Source of the DNA: Pseudodonghicola xiamenensis DSM 18339
Lineage (GTDB): Bacteria; Pseudomonadota; Alphaproteobacteria; Rhodobacterales; Rhodobacteraceae
Direction of reading: 5' to 3'
Assembly (NCBI RefSeq): GCF_000429365.1
Contig: NZ_AUBS01000001.1
Location: 547,488-611,487 of the forward strand
DNA: 64,000 bases
The notes under the pieces are model-generated. The model saw nothing but the letters and a program-made list of their open reading frames with translations. It had not been told where the DNA came from and made no database searches. The position numbers and the translations under genes are program-made. This document shows positions 44,839 to 53,167 of the stretch, piece by piece (within the stretch, counting starts at the first letter, position 1; each line of letters starts with the position of its first letter).

Positions 44839-46650
44839 TCAGACCGCCGGGTCTGGCTGCCCCTCCGGGTCGGCAAGCGGGACGTCTATATAGAAGGTGG
44901 TGCCTTCACCCAGACGGCTTTCATACCGGATCGCGCCGCCCATCCGCTCGATCAGGATCTTGGCGATATGCATTCCCAGACCGGAGCCGCCCGATACTTT
45001 CTTGGTGCCGCTTTCGACCTGATTGAACCGCCCGAAAACCTGATCTTCCTTGCCTTCGGGAATGCCGATGCCGTGATCGCGAATCGCAATGCGCAGATGT
45101 GCACCGGACAATTGCGCGGAACATTCCACCTGACCACCCTGGGGCGAGAATTTGACCGCGTTGCTCACCACGTTTCCCACCACCTGCTTCAGACGATCCG
45201 GATCCGCCCGCAGCGTCCTGTTCACGGTGCCGAAAAGACTGACCAGCCTGACATTGGCCTGTGCGGCGAAGGCTTCGTATTCCTCGATCAGATCGCGCAG
45301 AAAGGTATCGGCATCCAGATCCTGCGGCACCAGGTTGATCGTGCTGAGATCGAGCTTTTGCAGATCCAGCACATCGTCGACCAGTTTCAGCAGCCTCAGA
45401 CTGTTGCGTTGCGCAATGGTCAGCACGTTGCGCAGCGCCGGGCTGATGTCCCCGGTCGCACCATGCAGTGCAAGCTCCAGCCCACCCTTCACCGAGGTCA
45501 TCGGCGTGCGCAATTCATGGCTGATCATGGCGAGGAACTGCGATTTGGCATGATTGGCTGCCTCGGCACGGGCCAACGCCTCGCGCAGGGCTTCGGCCGA
45601 TTGTTCCCGTTCGGTGATATCCACCAGCGAAACCGTCCACCCCAGCTGCGGCGTTCTGGTGCGGATCGGGCTTTCGATCGGCAGGATGCGGGGATCGAAG
45701 ATGCGCCCGCTGAGCCGGATCGGCTCGACATGGCCCAGATCGCCGCCCTGCAGAAAAGACCGGATGAGCGGACCGATTTTCTCGAGACAATCAAGCGGCC
45801 TGCCATGCATAGGCAGTTTGGTGCCGAACATCGCCATCGCCGCCGGGTTCGCCCCGGCGAATTGCCCCTCGGTGTCTATGATGATCACCGGATCCTGAGT
45901 GGCATAGAACAGCAGGCTGCGTCCCTGCGCGGCGGTGTCCATCATCGTGTCATTCAGCAGTAGCCAGCTCAGCGCGATAAGCGAGACGGCAAACATGAAT
46001 GGCGTCGGATCAAAACCGAAGATGGTGACGCCCCAGCCGACATAGGCCAGATTGGCCGCCAAGGGCGCGATGGTGATCACGATCAGCACGCTCAGGAACG
46101 GCCGGATAATCGCCTTCGCCCTGAAGAAGGCATAGCCCAGAACCCCCAGCGCGCAGGAGACGAAGACATAAAGCACGGCGGCAACCGCGAAGAACAGTGG
46201 TCCGTGGTCGAAAACGACGAAAGTCTCAGTGCCCTGGGTCACAAGCCGGGTTTCGCTGCCGTAAAGCAGATGGGTCCAGCGGTTGGTCAGAGCAATGATC
46301 CCGGCCAGACCGGGCAGGCCGATATAGAGCAGCAATCGCAGCGGCTGGCGTCCCGGATGCGCGCTCATGGTATAGTCGAAGACGAAAAAGGCCCAGGCGA
46401 TCGGCACCAGTGTGATCCCGGGCCAGGCCAGTAGTGACCAGTCCATCTTGCAATGCTCGCTTTGTGAGGCCAGGTCGAAGGTCGCGGTCAGCAACCACCA
46501 TAGCATTGCCGCCAGGGTCAGCACGAAGGCGGCCTTCCCGGCAAAGCGATTGTTCCTGACCACAGAGACCAGAACCAGGGCACAGACGGCCCAGAGTACA
46601 GCGGCAGAGGTGGAGGCGAAGCTGAAGTCCAGCTCTGTCAGGCAGGCCAT
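44839..46650 (-). CDS. Orphan sensor histidine kinase with 7TM N-terminal domain and PAS
   Basis: 603 aa. The N-terminal ~240 residues have about seven hydrophobic helices in the 7TM histidine-kinase sensor pattern (DWSLLAWPGITLVPIAWAFFVFDYT). A PAS domain follows (~245-345), then HisKA with H378 in FLAMISHELRTPMTSVKGG, and HATPase_c (NVVSNAVKFSPQGG, RDHGIGIPEGKEDQVFGRF, GGSGLGMHIAKILIERMGG). No response-regulator gene is adjacent, so the output is unknown. The ATG has a poor ribosome site. Confidence 0.9.
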   Translation of the reverse strand: MACLTELDFSFASTSAAVLWAVCALVLVSVVRNNRFAGKAAFVLTLAAMLWWLLTATFDLASQSEHCKMDWSLLAWPGITLVPIAWAFFVFDYTMSAHPGRQPLRLLLYIGLPGLAGIIALTNRWTHLLYGSETRLVTQGTETFVVFDHGPLFFAVAAVLYVFVSCALGVLGYAFFRAKAIIRPFLSVLIVITIAPLAANLAYVGWGVTIFGFDPTPFMFAVSLIALSWLLLNDTMMDTAAQGRSLLFYATQDPVIIIDTEGQFAGANPAAMAMFGTKLPMHGRPLDCLEKIGPLIRSFLQGGDLGHVEPIRLSGRIFDPRILPIESPIRTRTPQLGWTVSLVDITEREQSAEALREALARAEAANHAKSQFLAMISHELRTPMTSVKGGLELALHGATGDISPALRNVLTIAQRNSLRLLKLVDDVLDLQKLDLSTINLVPQDLDADTFLRDLIEEYEAFAAQANVRLVSLFGTVNRTLRADPDRLKQVVGNVVSNAVKFSPQGGQVECSAQLSGAHLRIAIRDHGIGIPEGKEDQVFGRFNQVESGTKKVSGGSGLGMHIAKILIERMGGAIRYESRLGEGTTFYIDVPLADPEGQPDPAV

Positions 46651-47209
46651 GGTCTAGCGTAAGAACCTGGATCTGCGCAGAGCGCGGAGGAGAGGCGAGA
46701 TCATGTTCAAAATTCTTCGGATTGACGCCGTCGGCTTCCCAATTCGGACAAAATCACTGGGGCCTGATGACGTAAGGTAGGCGACGAGAACGCTAAAGTG
46801 CGAAAATTTTTAAAACAAGGCGGAAAGAGGTGGTGGAACTCACTCCTCTCGCAACGGTTTCAGTCTGCCCGGTCCCGGGCACGATGTCCAGCGCGGCATG
46901 AGGGCCCCCTCGCCCCGCCCATTGGGGCCGATTGCCGTGGCAATGTCCAGAGTCTCGCCCAGCCGTGCAAGCGAGCTGAAAACCCCGCGCCATGGGCGTT
47001 CTGCCGGTTCTGGATGATCGGGCTGTCGATGGATGGCCCGCGGTTGGAGAGGTTTCGGGGCAGGTTTCAAATCCTGCGCGCGCTCTTTCCCAGCTCCATC
47101 CGGTTCAGCCGGATCAGCGCATCATCGGGATCGCGTCCAGTGCGCGGCACCACCCCCGGCTCCGTTGCAGGAGGTGGCGCATGGTCCGATCTCGGTGAGG
47201 GCGTAACGC
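46651..47209. other. 559-bp intergenic region, possibly a decayed gene
   Basis: Several overlapping ORFs of 65-160 codons exist on both strands but none has a good ribosome binding site, family signature or clear codon bias. The GC-rich part (46,850-47,200) has a coding-like look on the minus strand interrupted by frame changes, which may be a decayed neighbour of the one-carbon cluster. A 25-codon ORF at its left end is listed separately. Confidence 0.4.
46703..46780 (+). CDS. 25-codon small ORF with strong ribosome binding site
   Basis: Encodes 25 residues starting MFKILRIDAVGFPIRT, preceded by a GGAGGAGAGG purine run 7-16 bases before the ATG. No homologue recognised and no membrane segment. 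It is oriented away from the divergent histidine kinase. Could be chance. Confidence 0.25.
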   Translation: MFKILRIDAVGFPIRTKSLGPDDVR

Positions 47210-48271
47210 CTAGGCCCGGCGCCTGCGTCCGCCGCCGCGGCCCCGGCGACCGCCGGTTTCCGCGCCTTCGGCCTCGGGCGATTTGTTGAACCGGATCCAG
47301 GCGCTGCCGTGGGCGTCGTGATTGCCAAGCAGATTGGCGGCGCGGATCGCCTCCATCTCCCGCCCCGGGCGGTATTGGGTGGAGCCCAGACCGAACAGGC
47401 TGCAAAAGCTCTCGTCATCCATCCCCTCGGGCAGGACGACCCCGGCGGCAGCCACTTCGGCGCGTTTCTCTGCAATGGTCTTGGCGCCGACCGGCAGCGC
47501 GCAGGGGTTCATGATGGCGCTGGTCATCCCGGCCCCCATCGCCATCGGCAGAAAGGCGTTGTTGATGCCATGCCGGTTGGGCAGCCCGAAAGAGATATTG
47601 GAGGCGCCACAGGTGGTGTTCACCCCCAGCTCCTCCCGCAGGCGCCGGACCAGGGCAAAGACCTGCTGCCCGGCCGTGGCCATGGCGCCGATCGGCATCA
47701 CCAGCGGATCGACCACGATGTCATGCGCCGGAATGCCGAAATCGGCGGCGCGTTCGACGATCTTCTTTGCCACGGCAAAGCGCACGTCCGGATCCTCGGA
47801 AATCCCGGTGTCGTCGTTCGAAATCGCCACCACCGGCACGTTGTACTTCTTGACCAGCGGCAGAACCAGTTCCAGCCGCTCCTCCTCGCCGGTCACGGAA
47901 TTCAAAAGCGGCCGCCCCTCGGCCGCGGCCAAGCCGGCCTCCAGCGCCGCCGGCACCGAGCTGTCGATGCAAAGCGGCACATCGACCAGCCCCTGAACCA
48001 GCTCGATGATCCTGGTCATCAGGGGCGGCTCGGTCTCATTCGGGTTGGGGTTGGAGTTATAGACGACGCCCGCGTTGATATCGAGCACATTGGCCCCGGC
48101 GGCAACCTGCGCCAGCGCGTCCCGCTCGACTGTCGAGAAATCGCCGGCCTCCAGCTCTGCGGCCAGCTTTTTGCGACCGGTGGGGTTGATCCTCTCGCCG
48201 ATCACGCAGAACGGCTGGTCAAAGCCGATGATGGCGGTCTTGGTCTTGCTCTCAACGATTGTCCGGGTCAT
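47210..48271 (-). CDS. Methyltetrahydrofolate:corrinoid methyltransferase-like protein (DHPS fold) with RGG-type tail
   Basis: 353-aa TIM-barrel pterin-binding methyltransferase, of the type that moves a methyl group between methyl-THF and a corrinoid protein. Seen: VIGERINPTGRKKLAAEL, NVLDINAGVV, PLCIDSSVPAALEAGL, LNSVTGEEERLELVLPLVKKYN, VVAISNDDTG and TTCGASNISFGLPNR. The C-terminus is unusual: after the fold comes an Arg/Gly-rich tail, ETGGRRGRGGGRRRRA. ATG 48271 follows GGGGGAGG. The MetF-like gene is 17 bases upstream; no corrinoid-protein gene is adjacent. Confidence 0.87.
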   Translation of the reverse strand: MTRTIVESKTKTAIIGFDQPFCVIGERINPTGRKKLAAELEAGDFSTVERDALAQVAAGANVLDINAGVVYNSNPNPNETEPPLMTRIIELVQGLVDVPLCIDSSVPAALEAGLAAAEGRPLLNSVTGEEERLELVLPLVKKYNVPVVAISNDDTGISEDPDVRFAVAKKIVERAADFGIPAHDIVVDPLVMPIGAMATAGQQVFALVRRLREELGVNTTCGASNISFGLPNRHGINNAFLPMAMGAGMTSAIMNPCALPVGAKTIAEKRAEVAAAGVVLPEGMDDESFCSLFGLGSTQYRPGREMEAIRAANLLGNHDAHGSAWIRFNKSPEAEGAETGGRRGRGGGRRRRA

Positions 48272-48288
48272 GGTTCCTCCCCCGTTTC

Positions 48289-49218
48289 TCAGTTCCGCCC
48301 GGCGGGAACGCCGGCGGCGCCACCATTGTCCCGAACCCATCCCGCATTTGCTTTGATCCCGCCAAGCGGGAAGAAATGCACCGCTTCGATATTGAACGCG
48401 GGATGCGCCGCCTTATGCGCCGCCAGTTCGGCGATCACCTCGGTCGGCTCATAAGGCAGGAGCAGCTTGGAAACATCCATCGCACGCTTCTGCAGAACCT
48501 TGAGCGACGGGCCAACACCGCAGGCGACGGCGAATTTGATCAGCGTCTGCAACTTGGCCGGTCCGGCGACGCCGATATGGATCGGCAGGTCGATGCCGGC
48601 AGCCGCCAGTCCTTCGGCCCAGGCGATGATCGGTTTGGCGTCGAAACAGAACTGCGTGGCCAGCGCCACCTTGGCATCGGTGCGCGCGGCAAAGGCCTGT
48701 TTCCAACGCAACGCCGCCATCACGTTATCCATGCCGCCCGAGGGGTCGATATCGCGGTTGCCCTCCGGGTGCCCGGCCACATGCAGCCGTGTAAACCCGG
48801 CCTTGTCGAAGAGACCGGTCTCCAGAAGCTGCATCGAACAGTCGAAATCGCCTACCGGCTGGGCCAGACCTCCGGCCAGCACCAGCGCCTGATCGACCCC
48901 AGCCTCGCCCTGATACATGGCGATCCAGTTTTCCAGCGTGGCGCGGTCTGCAATGATCCGGGCCGGGAAATGCGGCATCGGCGCAAAGCCCTCTCGCGCC
49001 AGCCGGCGCGCCGTGGCGACCATGTCCTCGATCGGCGTGCCGTCGATATGGGCGATATAGACCCGGGTGCCGGCGGGCAGAAGATCGCGGAAATCCTCAA
49101 CCTTTTCTGCAGTGCGCGGCATCACCTCGATCGAATAGCCCCGCAGGAAGGCCTCGACCTCGTGAGCCACCGGGCGCGGGGCATCCGAGGCGCGTTTCCT
49201 GAAGTTCAACAAAGCCAT
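48289..49218 (-). CDS. Methylenetetrahydrofolate reductase-like protein
   Basis: 309-aa MetF-family TIM barrel, reducing methylene-THF to methyl-THF. Seen: SIEVMPRTAEKVEDF (with the catalytic-Glu region), GTRVYIAHIDGTPIEDMVATARRL, LVLAGGLAQPVGDF, LHVAGHPEGNRDID and ALATQFCFDAKPI, matching folate/FAD-binding blocks. It is a divergent relative common beside corrinoid methyltransferases in Rhodobacterales rather than the methionine-pathway MetF. ATG 49218 has GGGAGG 5 bases upstream; ATG 49245, overlapping the upstream gene's stop, is an alternative adding 9 residues. Confidence 0.87.
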   Translation of the reverse strand: MALLNFRKRASDAPRPVAHEVEAFLRGYSIEVMPRTAEKVEDFRDLLPAGTRVYIAHIDGTPIEDMVATARRLAREGFAPMPHFPARIIADRATLENWIAMYQGEAGVDQALVLAGGLAQPVGDFDCSMQLLETGLFDKAGFTRLHVAGHPEGNRDIDPSGGMDNVMAALRWKQAFAARTDAKVALATQFCFDAKPIIAWAEGLAAAGIDLPIHIGVAGPAKLQTLIKFAVACGVGPSLKVLQKRAMDVSKLLLPYEPTEVIAELAAHKAAHPAFNIEAVHFFPLGGIKANAGWVRDNGGAAGVPAGRN

Positions 49219-49241
49219 GGCGGCCTCCCATAGATTGCGGC

Positions 49242-49544
49242 TCATGCCCAGCCGTCGTTGCCGATCAATGCCCGCAGGCGATTCTGGTCGTACTCGGCCT
49301 CAAGCCGTTGTGCTTCGGCCTCGGCCAGGGCCTCGGGCTCGCCCGTCAGGCTGTAGGGGGCTGCCCGCCGCCAATCGGCCAGATAGGCGTCCGTCCCTGC
49401 CGCGCCGGCCTTCATCGCGGCCCGGTCGATGGCCTGTTCGAACCGCTCGGCCAATTGCTTCTTGGCGCCGCGCCGTCCCTTGCCCACGATCACCTGGGCC
49501 GGGATGTCGCGCCAGAAAACGATCGTAACCTCCGGCATCCGCAT
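49242..49544 (-). CDS. 'Virulence factor' family small protein (PF13769-like)
   Basis: 100-aa protein with the block PEVTIVFWRDIPAQVIVGKGRRGAKKQLAERFEQAIDRAAMKAG, defining the family once named virulence factor. In Rhodobacterales it regularly sits with MetF-like and corrinoid methyltransferase genes, so a one-carbon role is more likely than virulence. Highly charged, cytosolic, no known activity. AGGGGA precedes the ATG; the stop overlaps an alternative MetF start (ATGA). Confidence 0.82.
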   Translation of the reverse strand: MRMPEVTIVFWRDIPAQVIVGKGRRGAKKQLAERFEQAIDRAAMKAGAAGTDAYLADWRRAAPYSLTGEPEALAEAEAQRLEAEYDQNRLRALIGNDGWA

Positions 49545-49753
49545 GATTCCCCTGTCGCGTCCTGTCGCTTCCCCTCATCTCTACGGCACACCGATCCGGG
49601 CCAGAGGCCGGTTTTCGACGGAAACAGCACGTTCCGCGACCAATTCGATGCTCAGCGCCAGGCCCGGCCTCCGCTTGATCTTCGGGATCCCTTGCGCCCC
49701 GGGCTCCGAGGACATAGCTTGGGGTTAACTCGTAAATCGGAGGGCGTGTTCGA

Positions 49754-50866
49754 ATGGCGCCCAAGCGTCCCACTGGTGCGGGCGCGTTCCCCAAAGCGGT
49801 CGAAAGCCCCGCGCCTGCCCTGCCCGATCCGGATGCGCTCTATGCGGCGCTGGATCTGGGCACCAATAGTTGTCGCATGCTCATTGCCCAACCCAAGGGC
49901 AGCGGGTTCCATGTGGTAGACAGCTTCTCGAAATCGGTCCAGCTCGGTTCCGGGCTCGAACGGACCGGGCGGTTGTCGCGTGCCTCGATGGCCCGCACGA
50001 TCCAGGCGCTGAGAATCTGCCAGCAGAAAATCAAGCGTAACAAGGTCTGGCGCATGCGGCTGGTCGCGACCGAGGCCTGCCGGCGTGCCAAGAACGCACG
50101 TGAATTCATCCGTCAGGTCAAGCGGGAGACCGGACTGACGCTTGAGATCATCCAGCCGGAGGAGGAAGCGCGGCTCGCGGTGATCTCCTGCGCGCCGCTG
50201 GTCTCGACCAAGACGGAACAGCTCCTGGTGGTGGATATCGGCGGTGGCTCGACCGAACTGGTGTGGATAGATATCTCCTCGGTGCCGCGCCGCGACCGAC
50301 CGGCAGCGATCATGCGGCTGCATGCAGGCTTTCATCCGCCCGAAAGCCCGTTTCCGGCCGCCAAGGTCGTCGATTGGATTTCGGTGCCTCTGGGGGTGGC
50401 GACATTGCGCGATCAATTCGCCGACGTAGAAGATGACGCGGCGCGGTTCGCCCTGATGAGCTGGTTTTTCGAAGAAAACCTGGCGGAATTCACCCCCTAC
50501 CAGGCGATGCAGTCACGTGAGCACTTCCAGATCGTCGGCACCTCAGGCACGGTAACGACCGTGGCCGCCTCGCATCTGGGGCTGAAGCGCTATGACCGCA
50601 CCAAGGTTGACGGGCTGCGTATGACCTCGGATCAGATCGACAAGGTGATCCGTTCCTATCTGGAGCTCGGCCCCACCGGCCGGCGTCGCGACCCCCGCAT
50701 CGGCGAGGACCGCCAGGCGCTGATCATGTCCGGTGCCGCGATCCTTCAGGCGCTGCTGCGCTGCTGGCCGACAGATCGGCTTTCGGTCGCCGACCGGGGT
50801 CTGCGCGAGGGCCTGCTTTATGCTCAGATGAGCGCCGACGGCGTGCTCGAGGACGGGCCGTTCTGA
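49754..50866 (+). CDS. Ppx/GppA family phosphatase (exopolyphosphatase/pppGpp phosphohydrolase)
   Basis: 370-aa ASKHA-fold phosphatase acting on polyphosphate ends and/or pppGpp. Seen: phosphate-1 loop ALDLGTNSCRMLIAQ (~32-46), TEACRRAKNAREFI, EIIQPEEEARLAV, phosphate-2 loop VVDIGGGSTELVW, and QIVGTSGTVTTVAA. It lacks the C-terminal HD-like domain of longer Ppx proteins, so it is the short alphaproteobacterial form. GGAGGG lies 9 bases before the ATG. rlmE follows after a repeat-rich gap, a conserved pairing in this order. Confidence 0.9.
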   Translation: MAPKRPTGAGAFPKAVESPAPALPDPDALYAALDLGTNSCRMLIAQPKGSGFHVVDSFSKSVQLGSGLERTGRLSRASMARTIQALRICQQKIKRNKVWRMRLVATEACRRAKNAREFIRQVKRETGLTLEIIQPEEEARLAVISCAPLVSTKTEQLLVVDIGGGSTELVWIDISSVPRRDRPAAIMRLHAGFHPPESPFPAAKVVDWISVPLGVATLRDQFADVEDDAARFALMSWFFEENLAEFTPYQAMQSREHFQIVGTSGTVTTVAASHLGLKRYDRTKVDGLRMTSDQIDKVIRSYLELGPTGRRRDPRIGEDRQALIMSGAAILQALLRCWPTDRLSVADRGLREGLLYAQMSADGVLEDGPF

Positions 50867-50882
50867 GGCGTCATCGGGGACA

Positions 50883-51058
50883 GGGGGCTGTCTGCCCCCT
50901 CGCGGCCCCAGGGGCGGCTCACCCCGAGGATATTTGAACCAGATCGAAGGTAGGCGCATGTTTTCGCTTTCGACCTGGAGAAAAATATCCCGGGGGAGTC
51001 GCGGCGGATGCCGCGGCGGGGGCAGAGCCCCCAATCCCGCGCCCGGCTTGCCGGGCGC
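50883..51058. repeat. Composite intergenic repeat with hairpins
   Basis: GGGGGC-TGTCT-GCCCCC hairpin (50,883-50,899), then a long imperfect inverted repeat in which GGATATTT...CCAG.TCGAA (50,928-50,947) mirrors TTTCGA.CTGG...AAATATCC (~50,970-50,991), and GCCCGGC / GCCGGGC near 51,041-51,056. Parts recur at 11,777 and 32,350. Probably a dispersed rhodobacterial intergenic element acting as terminator for the Ppx gene. Confidence 0.6.
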
Positions 51059-51099
51059 CGCTATTGACGCTATCGGGGCGGCGACGGAGAATTGAGACC

Positions 51100-51801
51100 A
51101 TGGCCAAGAATACATCCGGGCGCGGACAGCGCGATCTGACAGTCAAGGTGAAGACCGCGCGGGGGCGCAAGCTGTCCTCGACGCGCTGGCTGCAGCGTCA
51201 GTTGAACGATCCCTACGTGAAGCGCGCCCAGGCCGAAGGCTTTCGGGGGCGCGCCGCCTTCAAGATCATGGAGCTGGACGACAAGTTCCGCTTTCTGGTG
51301 CCCGGCGCGCGGGTGGTCGATCTGGGCTGCGCGCCCGGGGGCTGGCTGCAGGTGGCGGTGCCGCGGATCAATGCCCTAGGGGAGAAGAAGGGCAAGGCGG
51401 TGGGGCGCATCATCGGCATCGACCTGCAAGAGGTCGAACCGCTGCCCGGTGCCGAAATCCATCAGCTCGACTTCATGTCAGATGGTGCGGACGAGCAGAT
51501 CAAGGACTGGCTGGGCGGCCCCGCAGATGTGGTGATGTCGGACATGGCCGCAGCCTCTTCCGGTCACAAGCAGACTGACCATTTGCGCATCATCGCGCTT
51601 TGCGAAACCGCGGCTCATCTCGCCTTTGATGTGCTGGATGAAGGGGGCACTTTCGTTGCCAAGGTTCTGGCGGGGGGCGCCGAGGGCGAGCTGCAGAAGC
51701 TGCTGAAGCAGAAGTTCGACAAGGTTGCCAATGTGAAGCCGCCAGCCTCGCGTGCTGACAGTTCCGAGAAATTCGTCGTCGCAACCGGTTTTCGAGGCTG
51801 A
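51100..51801 (+). CDS. rlmE: 23S rRNA (uridine-2552-2'-O)-methyltransferase RlmE
   Basis: 2'-O-methylates U2552 in the A-loop of 23S rRNA using SAM; heat-shock-linked in E. coli. 233 aa. Seen: SAM-binding [15 protein letters not shown] and the K-D-K-E catalytic set: Lys in [13 protein letters not shown], Asp in VVMSDMAA, Lys in [10 protein letters not shown], Glu in [10 protein letters not shown] basic N-terminal extension ([14 protein letters not shown]) is typical of alphaproteobacteria. ATG 51100 begins the conserved MAKN; the longer frame begins with TTG and is less likely. Confidence 0.95.
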   Translation: MAKNTSGRGQRDLTVKVKTARGRKLSSTRWLQRQLNDPYVKRAQAEGFRGRAAFKIMELDDKFRFLVPGARVVDLGCAPGGWLQVAVPRINALGEKKGKAVGRIIGIDLQEVEPLPGAEIHQLDFMSDGADEQIKDWLGGPADVVMSDMAAASSGHKQTDHLRIIALCETAAHLAFDVLDEGGTFVAKVLAGGAEGELQKLLKQKFDKVANVKPPASRADSSEKFVVATGFRG

Positions 51802-51834
51802 GGCCCCCATCGCGCGGGCCCGGGCGGTGGGGGG

Positions 51835-52740
51835 TCAGCCCGCGGCCTGGCGTGCATCTTCGTGACGGTCTTCGGCGGGGGATGCGGCATCGTCTTCCAT
51901 CAGCGCGCCGTTGTATTCTGCCCCGAAGATCAGGATAGCCGCATTGAAATACAGAAAGATCAGCGCCGACATCGCGCCGGCCAGACCGGCATAGGTGGCC
52001 GAATAGCTGGCGAAACGCGCCACGTAGATCGAAAACCCCCAGCCGGCGAGCCCGCCGGCCAGAACCGTTAACAGGATGCCAGGCAACAGCCGGCGCAGCC
52101 GGTGGCGACGCGGCGGCAGGATCAGATGGAAGGCGAAGACGCCCAGAACCGGCATTGCCGCAACGAACAGCCAACTGACGCCGACCCCGGTGAACCACGA
52201 GGTGACCTGGCCGGGAACCGCTGCGGTCAGCATGTTCGAATAGATCGGGATCACCAGATCGATCGCCACAGCCGCGATCACCAGCGCCGCGCCGGCGATC
52301 ACCAGGGCGAGGCTGATCAGCCGCGTCTGCCAGAACGGCCGTGGATCGGTGTCGTGATAGGCCCGCGCCAGCGCGAAGCGCACCGCCTCGACGCCATTCG
52401 AGGCGAAATAGGCCGCAAGCACCCCGCCCACCGTCATCAGGCTGGAATGCGAACTGTCCAGAACTGCGCGCAATTCTCGTTCGATCGGCTCGGAGACCTC
52501 TTTCGGCCAGGAGCCGAGCAGCAGGTTGAACAAGTCGTCGGTGGGCATGTCGCTCGAGATCGCGCCGGCCAGGGCCACGATGAAGAGCACGAAGGGAAAC
52601 AGTGCCATCATCAGGGACATGGCGACATGGCTGCTCATCACCCAACCGCCCTTTTCATTGAACCGTTTGGCGGCGCGGATCAGGGCCCGCAGCAGGCGAA
52701 GCGGCGTCAGGGGGCGGGACTGGGACTGAGGCTGTATCAT
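51835..52740 (-). CDS. YihY/BrkB family inner-membrane protein
   Basis: 301 aa with six predicted membrane helices from ~35 to 270. Seen: NEKGGWVMSSHVAMSLMMALFPFVLFIVALAG, SSHSSLMTVGGVLAAYFASNGVEAVRFALARAY, and GLAGAMSALIFLYFNAAILIFGAEYNGAL, the family signature. Once described as ribonuclease BN in error; true function unknown, perhaps transport or envelope. ATG 52740 follows AGGAAGG; the longer upstream frame is rejected. Convergent with rlmE (33-base gap). Confidence 0.9.
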   Translation of the reverse strand: MIQPQSQSRPLTPLRLLRALIRAAKRFNEKGGWVMSSHVAMSLMMALFPFVLFIVALAGAISSDMPTDDLFNLLLGSWPKEVSEPIERELRAVLDSSHSSLMTVGGVLAAYFASNGVEAVRFALARAYHDTDPRPFWQTRLISLALVIAGAALVIAAVAIDLVIPIYSNMLTAAVPGQVTSWFTGVGVSWLFVAAMPVLGVFAFHLILPPRRHRLRRLLPGILLTVLAGGLAGWGFSIYVARFASYSATYAGLAGAMSALIFLYFNAAILIFGAEYNGALMEDDAASPAEDRHEDARQAAG

Positions 52741-52880
52741 GACCTTCCTATAGCGGCGCTTGCCGGACCGATCCACCCCGACGGGCGGCTTTGGGGCATC
52801 CTGCATTGCCTTTGGCGCCATTCGGCGGCACCATCCCCCGGACCATCCGGTCGTACCGAGCCTAACAGGGAGCCAAGCCG

Positions 52881-53114
52881 ATGAGTGACCTCGAAGATTT
52901 CGCCGCCAAGATGAAGACCGCGCGGGACGAGTTGAAGGTGCAACTGCATCTTGGCAGCAAGGAGGCAGAACAGGAATGGGCCGCGTTCCAGGACCGCTGG
53001 GACCGCTTTGTCGCCGAGGCACAGCTTGAGACCTCGGTCGCGGAAATCAGCGATGCCACCCGGGAGCTGGGACTGAAACTCAAGGCTGCTTTCGACCGGA
53101 TGCGCCGCGACTGA
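52881..53114 (+). CDS. Small acidic coiled-coil protein of unknown function
   Basis: 77 aa, unrecognised. The whole chain is predicted helical with heptad-like spacing (LEDFAAKMKTARDELKVQL; FVAEAQLETSVAEISDATRELGLKLKAAFDRM). No signal or membrane segment. GGGAG lies 8 bases before the ATG. Divergent from the YihY gene and 53 bases upstream of cardiolipin synthase on the same strand, so it may be co-transcribed with it and associate with the membrane or another helix. Confidence 0.7.
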   Translation: MSDLEDFAAKMKTARDELKVQLHLGSKEAEQEWAAFQDRWDRFVAEAQLETSVAEISDATRELGLKLKAAFDRMRRD

Positions 53115-53167
53115 TCTTATCTTTCCCCGGGGGCGGTCCGCCTGCCCCGCAGCCGGAGCGCCGTGCC

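Noticed and set aside
46840..47070. 76-codon minus-strand ORF in the one-carbon gap
   Set aside because: Pro/Arg-rich composition and competing frames give no confidence; noted only as possible decay.
47060..47085. tRNA-Sec-like anticodon hairpin (GCAGG-TTTCAAAT-CCTGC)
   Set aside because: The loop is 8 bases instead of 7 and no acceptor, D or T arms can be folded around it, so no tRNA was called.
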